Source: Helicobacter sp. | GTDB lineage: Bacteria > Campylobacterota > Campylobacteria > Campylobacterales > Helicobacteraceae | Direction: 5' to 3' | Length of the DNA stretch: 5,062 nucleotides | Assembly (NCBI GenBank): GCA_029257755.1 | Contig: JARIAP010000046.1 | Coordinates: forward strand, 1-5,062 | In this document: positions 1-4,909 of the stretch, piece by piece | How positions within the stretch are numbered: the stretch's first letter is position 1 | Layout of the letters: the number at the start of each line of letters is the position of its first letter | The notes under the pieces: generated by a model | Told to the model about the DNA's origin: nothing | Seen by the model: the letters and a program-made list of their open reading frames with translations, nothing else | The model's database searches: none | Program-made: the position numbers and the translations under genes

Positions 1-1
1 A

Positions 2-202
2 AATGACACAACAGCATTATGGAGTGGAAAACATAAAGAGTTAGAGATTGGCACATTAATAGTAAATAAATATGATGGTGTAGAATGCAATGGAGATGTT
101 TTTATGCCAAATATATTGCCTGATGGAGTAGATACACCAAAAGATCCGTTATTTAATGTGAGAAGTGATACTTATTCTATAACTTTTGGTAGGAGACAAT
201 AA
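2..202 (+). CDS. Catalase-like heme protein (SrpA/catalase-family peroxidase), C-terminal end
   Basis: This is the last 66 codons of a gene entering from the left, ending in TAA at 200-202. What is visible matches my recollection of the C-terminus of the small catalase-like family (SrpA type, including H. pylori HP0485). It has an Asn-Asp-Thr-Thr-Ala-Leu-Trp start, then an 'ELEIGTLIV' strand, a single Cys, an 'LPDGVDTPKDPLF' loop, and the terminal pattern R-S-x-x-Y-S-I-T-F-x-R-R. Family members bind heme and are thought to act as peroxidases or catalase-like enzymes, often periplasmic. The heme ligands and any signal peptide lie outside the window. The frame is intact to its stop. The assignment rests on this short tail only, so a more distant relative is possible. 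Confidence 0.72.
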   Translation, partial: NDTTALWSGKHKELEIGTLIVNKYDGVECNGDVFMPNILPDGVDTPKDPLFNVRSDTYSITFGRRQ

Positions 203-248
203 ATAAGTTTAATTATTAATAAATATTTTAATATCAATTATTTCAAAA

Positions 249-280
249 TATAACTTTATGGCTAATTTTATTCTTTAAGG
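249..280 (+). promoter_or_regulatory. Possible -10 box and ribosome binding site of the RRM gene
   Basis: The 84-base gap before the RRM gene contains a TATAAC hexamer (249-254) that could be a -10 box. No good -35 lies 17 bases upstream, which is not unusual in Campylobacterota. An AAGG at 277-280 sits six bases before the ATG at 287 and is a clear Shine-Dalgarno, supporting that start. The ribosome site is convincing; the promoter is only a candidate in an AT-rich background. Confidence 0.35.
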
Positions 281-286
281 TAAGAA

Positions 287-532
287 ATGAAAAGTATTTA
301 TATTGGTAATTTGAATTATAATATTACACAACAGCAAATAGTTGATTTGTTCTCACAATTTGGAAATGTTATATCTAGTAGATTAATTGTTGATAAGGAA
401 ACAAGAAGATTTAAGGGATATGCTTTTGTTGAAATGGATGATGATAATGCGGATACAGCTATTAGTATGCTTGATGGAGAAGTATATCATGGAAGAGTTA
501 TGCGTGTAAATATAGCAAATACTATAAATTAA
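287..532 (+). CDS. Small single-RRM RNA-binding protein (HP0827-like)
   Basis: This 81-residue protein is essentially one complete RNA recognition motif. RNP2 is IYIGNL at residues 4-9. RNP1 is KGYAFVEM at residues 43-50 and fits the consensus K/R-G-F/Y-G/A-F/Y-V-x-F/Y/M, with aromatic Y5, Y45 and F47 placed to stack on RNA bases. Between them are the usual helix 1 with 'LFSQFG' (21-26) and strand 2; after them come helix 2 and the 'GRVMRV' strand 4 (69-74). The length matches H. pylori HP0827 (about 82 residues). The family is predicted to bind single-stranded RNA, or possibly ssDNA, in the cytoplasm; its targets are unknown to me. It has its own Shine-Dalgarno and is separated from both neighbours, so it is probably monocistronic. 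No auxiliary domain or Gly-rich tail is present. Confidence 0.93.
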   Translation: MKSIYIGNLNYNITQQQIVDLFSQFGNVISSRLIVDKETRRFKGYAFVEMDDDNADTAISMLDGEVYHGRVMRVNIANTIN

Positions 533-571
533 ATTAATTAAAAATTATAATTCTATTAAAAATAATTAATT
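532..571 (+). terminator. AT-only inverted repeat after the RRM gene, weak terminator candidate
   Basis: AATTAATTA (532-540), beginning on the last base of the RRM stop codon, pairs perfectly with TAATTAATT (563-571) across a 22-base loop that itself contains the palindrome AATTATAATT (543-552). The stem has no G-C pairs and is not followed by a clean T-run (ATTTCAATATT follows). It is therefore a weak intrinsic terminator at best and could be chance in such AT-rich DNA. Confidence 0.25.
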
Positions 572-605
572 ATTTCAATATTAAAAAGAATACTTACTAT
601 GTTGG

Positions 606-634
606 TTGATTTTTTGATATTTTTAAGCTATAAT
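606..634 (+). promoter_or_regulatory. Sigma-70-type promoter of the mqnP operon
   Basis: A perfect -10 box TATAAT lies at 629-634, with TTGATT at 606-611 as a -35-like element and exactly 17 bases between them. T-runs at 610-615 and 620-624 are spaced about one helical turn apart upstream of the -10. This periodic T pattern is known from Campylobacter and Helicobacter housekeeping promoters. Transcription would start near 641, giving a short leader to mqnP. It is the best promoter in the window, and the packing of the next five genes suggests it serves all of them. Confidence 0.7.
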
Positions 635-661
635 TAAGGATTTAACAAAAAGTATTTTTAT

Positions 662-665
662 GGAA
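662..665 (+). promoter_or_regulatory. Shine-Dalgarno that favours the internal mqnP start
   Basis: GGAA at 662-665 lies nine bases before the ATG at 675. No comparable purine run lies at the right distance before the upstream in-frame ATG at 660; the TAAGGA at 635-640 is too far away and falls upstream of the predicted transcript start. This supports starting mqnP at 675. Confidence 0.4.
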
Positions 666-674
666 ATATTATGT

Positions 675-1553
675 ATGGGAAAACTTAAAGAAAAAATAAA
701 AGTTTTAAGTGAATTAGTAGCATTTGAACATACAATTTTTAGTGCTAGTTTCATTATCATTGCTATGATTGTTTCATCTAATTCTGTGCATGATAGCGGC
801 TTTTTTGGTTTTAAAACTTTAATATTATGTATTATTGCTTTGGTTACTGCAAGAAATTTTGCCATGTCTTTTAATCGTTTTTGCGATAGGGATATAGATA
901 TTGTTAATGAACGAACAAAAGATCGTCCTAGTGTTGATGGTAGATTAAGTTTGCCTATATTAATAGGATTTTGCTTTATTAACGCATTTTTATTTGTTTT
1001 TGTTAGTTATTTAATTAATGACTTAGCATTTAAACTTTCTATACCATTTTTATTTATTTTAGGTGTTTATAGTTTAATGAAAAGATTTTCTTATTTATCT
1101 CATGTAGTGCTTGGATTATCTCTTGGGTTAGCCCCAATAGCAGGTGATATTGCTGTTAGCTCAAATATACATTTATGGACTATTTTCTTAAGTATAGGTG
1201 TATTATTTTGGGTTGCTGGATTTGATGTTTTATATTCATTGCAAGATATTGAGTATGATAAAAAACAAAATTTATATTCAATTCCATCAAGATTTGGTAT
1301 AGATAATTCTTTGCATATAGCAAGAATTTTTCATATTATAGCTGTATTTTTTTGGGCATTATTTTTGGAGTTTAGCACAACTTATAGTTTAGCTATAGTA
1401 GGACTTATTTTATCTGCATGTATGTTGTTTTATGAACACATGATTGTTAGAAAAGATTTTAGTAATATACCTCGTGCATTTTTTACAACAAATGGATATT
1501 TAGGATTTGTATTTTTATTTTTTATTATTTTAGATAGTATAGTAAGGATTTGA
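675..1553 (+). CDS. mqnP: Menaquinone biosynthesis prenyltransferase MqnP (UbiA family)
   Basis: This is an integral-membrane UbiA-superfamily prenyltransferase. It attaches the polyprenyl tail to the aromatic precursor of the futalosine menaquinone pathway used by Helicobacter and Campylobacter. Counting from the ATG at 675, the first aspartate-rich motif is NRFCDRDID (N67, D71, D73, D75), followed by 'RPSVDGRLS'. The second is FDVLYSLQDIEYD (D184, Y187, Q190, D191, D195), followed by 'SIPSRFG'. These motifs bind prenyl diphosphate through Mg2+. The wording of the second motif is typical of MqnP rather than ubiquinone-type UbiA. About eight or nine hydrophobic helices are visible. The frame also opens at an ATG at 660 (297 residues). 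I prefer 675 (292 residues) because of the GGAA upstream and because relatives begin shortly before the 'ELVAFEHTIFS' segment. It is the first gene of the apparent operon; older annotation would call it ubiA. Confidence 0.88.
   Translation: MGKLKEKIKVLSELVAFEHTIFSASFIIIAMIVSSNSVHDSGFFGFKTLILCIIALVTARNFAMSFNRFCDRDIDIVNERTKDRPSVDGRLSLPILIGFCFINAFLFVFVSYLINDLAFKLSIPFLFILGVYSLMKRFSYLSHVVLGLSLGLAPIAGDIAVSSNIHLWTIFLSIGVLFWVAGFDVLYSLQDIEYDKKQNLYSIPSRFGIDNSLHIARIFHIIAVFFWALFLEFSTTYSLAIVGLILSACMLFYEHMIVRKDFSNIPRAFFTTNGYLGFVFLFFIILDSIVRI
1544..1548 (+). promoter_or_regulatory. Ribosome binding site for a GTG start inside the mqnP 3' end
   Basis: AAGGA at 1544-1548 lies within the last codons of mqnP, six bases before the GTG at 1555. 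This spacing is ideal and fixes the start of the next gene at a GTG. The overlapping ATG at 1553 is in another frame and stops after three codons. Confidence 0.7.
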
Positions 1554-1554
1554 T

Positions 1555-2094
1555 GTGGAGTTAGAAACAAGATTAGTTAAAGCTAGACTTAATATTGAGT
1601 TTCAATTATTAAGTGATTCTATAGAATCTAGAGTTTTAGAAGAGTATCAAGTTATAACACAACTTCACAATAATTCTATAGATAAATGGCTACATTCTTT
1701 ACAAGCAAAAAGTGGAGATTGTAAATGTGGTGGTGGGAGTCTGATTTTAGGTGAAATGCTTGTTCATATATATAGGAAACTTGAACATATAGAAAATATA
1801 ATAATTGGCTCTGAAGTAAGGTATGTTCCATTAGAAAATATATCACATACAGAACAATTAGGACATGGTGTTATACTTTTAGATTCTGTAACTTTACAAA
1901 AAGATAAACAATATTATATACGCTTATCTTTGCCAATTTTTCCTGCAAGATGCATTCCTTTATTTGCAATTGCAATTGAAGAAAATATTTTAAAAATTAT
2001 AAAGATTGGAGATAGAGATTTAAAAGATTATGATAGTTATATAGTTAGTGTTGAAAGAGAAATGCTAAAGGCTCGTAAATCACAAAATTTTTGA
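1555..2094 (+). CDS. Uncharacterised cytoplasmic protein, possibly with a degenerate PilZ-like C-terminal domain
   Basis: This 179-residue protein starts at GTG, one base after the mqnP stop, with a good Shine-Dalgarno, so it is translationally linked to mqnP. I do not recognise it firmly. Residues 1-50 and 64-85 look helical and amphipathic, suggesting a helical bundle. They are separated by a small Cys/Gly segment, CKCGGG (C56, C58), that is too short for a zinc site by itself. The second half (about 88-170) alternates strands, including 'YYIRLSLPIFPARCIPLFA' (120-138), and ends in a helix with 'YIVSVEREMLKARK'. That architecture resembles divergent PilZ-type barrels near chemotaxis or quinone genes in Campylobacterota. 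However, the classical RxxxR and D/NxSxxG c-di-GMP-binding motifs are absent, so binding should not be assumed. There is no signal peptide or membrane helix. The PilZ idea is inference only. Confidence 0.8.
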   Translation: MELETRLVKARLNIEFQLLSDSIESRVLEEYQVITQLHNNSIDKWLHSLQAKSGDCKCGGGSLILGEMLVHIYRKLEHIENIIIGSEVRYVPLENISHTEQLGHGVILLDSVTLQKDKQYYIRLSLPIFPARCIPLFAIAIEENILKIIKIGDRDLKDYDSYIVSVEREMLKARKSQNF

Positions 2095-2121
2095 TCTTTT
2101 TAATTTAATTAAAGGAAAAGT

Positions 2122-2643
2122 ATGAATACAAATATTATGAATTTAAGCTATGAAATGATGAGCGTAATTATTGCTGGATTATTTATATTGATGATTATCA
2201 TAGTTTTACTTTATATTGCTATAAAAGAAAAGGAAAGTAAAAGAAAGATTATGCAATTAGAAACTTCAATAGAGGATATAAATAAAGATATTTATAAAAT
2301 ACAAAAATGGATTATAGATAATGATAAGAAAACTTCTGATATAAAACCAAACAATGAAACTATTAAAGTAATGGCTGATTTAAAGGCGGATATCATTTCT
2401 TTACAACATGGATTGCAAAGCGATAGAGATTATTTTGAAGACAAAATTTTGATTTTAGAGGAAAGATTGCGTAGTTTAGGGCATTTTAATACACCATCCC
2501 AACAAAGAAATGAAAAGCAGATTTTAGAGTTATTTAAAAATGGGTATACTATTGATGCAATATCAAAAGAATTAAGAATTACTAAAGGTGAAGTTGAATT
2601 TGCATTAAAATTATCAAAATTTCATAATGGAGAAATATCATGA
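2122..2643 (+). CDS. DUF6115-like membrane-anchored coiled-coil protein with a C-terminal HTH-like segment
   Basis: The 173-residue product has one N-terminal membrane helix (about 12-33), a long charged, probably coiled-coil region (about 36-118), and a compact C-terminal helical unit (about 130-166). The last contains 'ILELFKNGYTIDAISKEL' followed by 'ITKGEVEFALKL'. This tail resembles the helix-turn-helix pattern in Campylobacterota proteins annotated with DUF6115; that name is from memory. Since the N-terminus is an anchor and the charged part follows it, the C-terminus should be cytoplasmic. It could bind DNA or a protein partner at the membrane, but no function is known to me. The start at 2122 has AAAGGA (2111-2116) five bases upstream. 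It follows the previous gene by 27 bases and overlaps the next by ATGA, so it is within the operon. Confidence 0.82.
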   Translation: MNTNIMNLSYEMMSVIIAGLFILMIIIVLLYIAIKEKESKRKIMQLETSIEDINKDIYKIQKWIIDNDKKTSDIKPNNETIKVMADLKADIISLQHGLQSDRDYFEDKILILEERLRSLGHFNTPSQQRNEKQILELFKNGYTIDAISKELRITKGEVEFALKLSKFHNGEIS

Positions 2644-3278
2644 GTTATTTACCACCAATAGAAAAAGATATGAGTAATAAAACCTTTAATATAGCTGTTT
2701 CTCTTTTTGCAATTGTTATTATATCATCAAATTATTTTGTAAATTTTACAATAGGAAATATTTATATACCATTTTTTGATTTTAATATTAATTTATCTCA
2801 TGTAACTTATGGTGCATTAACATATCCATTATCATTTTTAATTATGGATATTTTGAGTGAGAAACATAGTAGGAAAGAGGTTTTAAGGGCTTTGAAATAT
2901 GGGCTTTTAGTAGCGTTTTTACCATCATGTTGTCTAGCTTTTGTTTCAAATGAACCATATACTGCTATAAGAATTGCATTAGCTAGTGTTAGTGCATTTT
3001 TTGTAGCACAATTTCTTGATGTTGTAATTTTTTACAAACTTAAAAAAATATTTCCATCTCTTTGGTGGTTAAGAAATGGAGCAAGTGCGTTTATAGCACA
3101 ATGTATAGATACTTTTATATTTTTTCATGTTGCATTTCTTTTCACTATTCCTTATTATGATGTTTTTATGCTATTTTTATTTGACTATGCAATTAAATCT
3201 TTTGTTAATTTCATGGATATACCAGTTTTTTATTTTATTGCAATTAAAACATATAAAAAGTTTAGATTCTCAAAGTAG
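2640..3278 (+). CDS. yhhQ: Queuosine precursor transporter (YhhQ/VUT family)
   Basis: This 212-residue protein is an integral membrane protein with about six helices, close to the 221 residues of E. coli YhhQ. Family members import queuosine precursors (preQ0/preQ1 in E. coli) for the tRNA wobble modification queuosine. Visible family signatures are 'SSN' (29-31), 'LTYPLSFLIMDILSE' (60-74, with D70 and E74), 'AQFLDV' (123-128), 'LRNGASAFIAQCIDTFIFF' (144-162, with R145, Q154 and D157) and a final Lys-rich cytoplasmic tail. The ATG overlaps the stop of the previous gene (ATGA, 2640-2643), and GGAG at 2629-2632 lies seven bases upstream, indicating coupled translation. No queuosine synthesis genes are in the window, so substrate identity is by family. 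The symbol yhhQ follows E. coli usage. Confidence 0.9.
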   Translation: MSYLPPIEKDMSNKTFNIAVSLFAIVIISSNYFVNFTIGNIYIPFFDFNINLSHVTYGALTYPLSFLIMDILSEKHSRKEVLRALKYGLLVAFLPSCCLAFVSNEPYTAIRIALASVSAFFVAQFLDVVIFYKLKKIFPSLWWLRNGASAFIAQCIDTFIFFHVAFLFTIPYYDVFMLFLFDYAIKSFVNFMDIPVFYFIAIKTYKKFRFSK

Positions 3279-3285
3279 TTAAATA

Positions 3286-4008
3286 ATGGAATATTTTGAT
3301 TTTTTATCGGAAGTTCACCCATGTTCTTATTATGAAAATATGGAAAGTCAATTTCGTTATTTGGGTATTAAAGATTGTACACCTTATTTTTATCATGGAT
3401 TACTTGAGAGAGGTTATCGTCGTTTTGGTGAATACTTTTTTGTTCCAAAATGTCCAAATTGCACTAAATGTATAACTATTAGGCAACTTGTTGGGGACTT
3501 TAAGATAAGTTCTAATATGAAAAGGATTTTAAAAAAGAATATTGATACTCTAATTCAAATTAGGCGACCTATTACAAATGATGCAAGAATTTGTTTATAT
3601 GTAAAATATCATACAAAAATGACTCAAAAAAAACAATGGAGTGTAAATAATATAGATATGTCAAGATATACAAATTCTTTTGTATCTGGTAGTGAATACT
3701 TTGGATATGAAATGTGTTTATATAGAGATGGTAGGCTTATTGGTGTAAGTTATTTTGATGTTGTGCTTGATTCTATGAGTGCAAATTATTTTTTCTATGA
3801 TCATGATTATGAAAAGCTTAGTTTAGGAACTTTAAATATAATTCTTTTGTTAAATTTAGCAAAAAAACTTAATTTAAAATATTTTTATCCGGGATATTGG
3901 ATTAAAAATCATAAATCTATGGGTTATAAAGAGAGATTTAAGCCATTTGAAGCTTTGCTTAATGAAGCAGATTTTTTTGATAGAACTTTTTGGAAAAAAT
4001 ATGAATAG
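3286..4008 (+). CDS. bpt: Aspartate/glutamate leucyltransferase (bacterial protein transferase)
   Basis: This 240-residue cytoplasmic enzyme belongs to the ATE1-related Bpt family. It moves leucine from leucyl-tRNA onto N-terminal Asp or Glu of proteins, marking them for ClpS/ClpAP in the N-degron pathway. The N-terminal domain shows the conserved 'CSYY' (C13), 'GYRRFGEYFFVPKC' (43-56) and a CxxCxxC cluster (C56, C59, C62), followed by 'TIRQLVGDFKIS'. The C-terminal GNAT-like domain has 'GVSYFDVV' (153-160), 'YFFYDHDYEKLSLGTLNI' (168-185) and 'YFYPGYWIKNHKSMGYKERF' (199-218), close to the family's YLGYWI...KMxYK pattern. Length is normal for the family. The gene follows yhhQ by 7 bases with only a weak AAAG Shine-Dalgarno (3272-3275), so translation may depend on coupling. 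Older annotation calls it arginyl-tRNA-protein transferase (ate); leucyl specificity is assumed from the bacterial subfamily. Confidence 0.92.
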   Translation: MEYFDFLSEVHPCSYYENMESQFRYLGIKDCTPYFYHGLLERGYRRFGEYFFVPKCPNCTKCITIRQLVGDFKISSNMKRILKKNIDTLIQIRRPITNDARICLYVKYHTKMTQKKQWSVNNIDMSRYTNSFVSGSEYFGYEMCLYRDGRLIGVSYFDVVLDSMSANYFFYDHDYEKLSLGTLNIILLLNLAKKLNLKYFYPGYWIKNHKSMGYKERFKPFEALLNEADFFDRTFWKKYE

Positions 4009-4085
4009 TGATTTCAATTTATTTAATAAGTATTTTTTATTTATAGTGGAATCTACTTCTTTATTATATTTTATATTAAATCACT
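4007..4085 (+). repeat. 8-bp inverted repeat bracketing the bpt-fucosyltransferase gap
   Basis: AGTGATTT (4007-4014), starting in the bpt stop codon, is the exact reverse complement of AAATCACT (4078-4085), which is followed by further T residues (4085-4089). The 63-base interior is almost pure A/T and contains two TATATT hexamers (4065-4070 and 4072-4077) that could be -10 boxes for the following gene. The arms could form the base of a large hairpin acting as a leaky terminator, or could flank an operator. The long loop makes chance a serious alternative. Confidence 0.3.
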
Positions 4086-4094
4086 TTTTATCAT

Positions 4095-4099
4095 AAAGG
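4095..4099 (+). promoter_or_regulatory. Ribosome binding site of the fucosyltransferase gene
   Basis: AAAGG at 4095-4099 lies six bases before the ATG at 4106. This supports that start, which places the conserved GT11 N-terminal glycine motif at residues 7-18 as usual. Confidence 0.65.
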
Positions 4100-4105
4100 T
4101 TAAAT

Positions 4106-4909
4106 ATGATTGTAAAATTGCAAGGTGGTTTAGGAAATCAAATGTTTCAATATGCCTTTGCTAAATCTTTAGAATCTAAGGGTTTTGAAGTTTTGCTTGA
4201 TGCTAGTTGGTATAATGGTATAAATAGTGTTTTAAAGCAACTTAAAAAAAATAATGCAGAAATATATAAAAATACAATTCGTAAATTAGAAATATTGAAT
4301 TTTAATATTTCATTACCTATTTTATATTATTTTAATTTTGAAGAGTATATGCTATATAGTAAAAAAGATATTAAATATAGTATATTTCATAAATTATATA
4401 TAAAACTTATATCTAGAAAATATAGAAATCAACAGACTTATAGTAACCATTTTATAGAATCTAATAACTTTTCGCATAAATTTAATAATATTAAAGAATT
4501 TAGCCCATATTCTTATTTTGAAGGTTATTTCAATGATATTCAATATTTTAAGGATATAGAAAATATTATTAAAAAAGATTTTACACTCAAAAAACCATCA
4601 TCAATCAATAACGCTAAGATAAAAGATAATATTATAAATACTAAAAATTCTGTATTCTTACATATTAGAAGAGGGGATTATTTAGCACATAATTCTATAC
4701 ATATTAATCTTGGCACAACATATTATAATAACGCCTTAAAAATTATTAAACAAAAATTAAGTGAGCCTTATATTTTTATATTTAGTAATGATATTAAATG
4801 GTGTAAAGATAACTTTTTACATTATATTAATGATGATATTAAAAAAAATATGAAATTTGATTTTATAGATGGAATTAATGAGATCTTGCAAACATGCTAT
4901 TATGGCTAA
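4106..4909 (+). CDS. futC: Alpha-1,2-fucosyltransferase (GT11, FutC-like), N-terminal portion; reading frame broken near its end
   Basis: This frame encodes the first part of a GDP-fucose-dependent alpha-1,2-fucosyltransferase. In Helicobacter this class decorates lipopolysaccharide O-chains with blood-group H/Lewis-type fucose. Seen: the N-terminal GGLGNQMFQYAFAKSL (7-22), 'SYFEGYFNDIQYF' (136-148), the donor-binding motif HIRRGDY (186-192), 'LGTTYYNNAL' (202-211) and 'FIFSNDIKWCKDN' (224-236). After 'FDFIDG' (251-256) the sequence stops resembling the family and ends at TAA 4907-4909, giving 267 residues. The conserved C-terminal motif continues in the +1 frame (see 4869-5062). As written, the product lacks the last conserved motif and is probably inactive. 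Causes could be mutation, phase variation or a sequencing error. Two A8 tracts lie inside the gene. The symbol is by analogy with H. pylori; the exact acceptor is unknown. Confidence 0.85.
   Translation: MIVKLQGGLGNQMFQYAFAKSLESKGFEVLLDASWYNGINSVLKQLKKNNAEIYKNTIRKLEILNFNISLPILYYFNFEEYMLYSKKDIKYSIFHKLYIKLISRKYRNQQTYSNHFIESNNFSHKFNNIKEFSPYSYFEGYFNDIQYFKDIENIIKKDFTLKKPSSINNAKIKDNIINTKNSVFLHIRRGDYLAHNSIHINLGTTYYNNALKIIKQKLSEPYIFIFSNDIKWCKDNFLHYINDDIKKNMKFDFIDGINEILQTCYYG
4244..4251 (+). repeat. A8 homopolymer in the fucosyltransferase gene
   Basis: This run of eight A residues encodes Lys-Lys and the start of Asn (residues 47-49) early in the gene. A change of one base would truncate the protein soon after. 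Homopolymers in Helicobacter and Campylobacter surface-glycan genes often act as phase-variation sites, though A8 is short and common in AT-rich DNA. Confidence 0.5.
4841..4848 (+). repeat. Second A8 homopolymer in the fucosyltransferase gene
   Basis: This run of eight A residues lies about 25 bases upstream of the frame break, within 'DDIKKN' (243-248). Slippage here cannot rejoin the two fragments, because the +1 frame has TGA at 4851-4853 and TAG at 4866-4868 before the shared segment. Confidence 0.5.

Noticed and set aside
203..286. Possible small RNA or regulatory leader before the RRM gene
   Set aside because: The stretch is almost pure A/T with no stable stem or conserved motif I could recognise.
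623..865. 80-codon open frame on the minus strand
   Set aside because: It lies antisense to the mqnP promoter and 5' end, resembles no family, and reads as the AT-rich shadow of a membrane-protein gene.
1553..1564. ATG overlapping the mqnP stop codon as the start of the next gene
   Set aside because: Its frame reaches TAG at 1562-1564 after three codons. The GTG at 1555 is in the correct long frame with a good ribosome site.
4571..4577. AAAAAAG heptamer as a programmed -1 frameshift site like that described in H. pylori futC
   Set aside because: It is in the wrong phase relative to the reading frame (AAA AAA G), lies about 300 bases before the break, and a -1 shift would not give the +1 frame that is needed.
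4841..4848. Slippage at the second A8 tract as the cause of the fucosyltransferase frameshift
   Set aside because: The frame needed downstream contains TGA at 4851-4853 and TAG at 4866-4868, so a shift at the A-tract would terminate at once. The break must lie after 4868.
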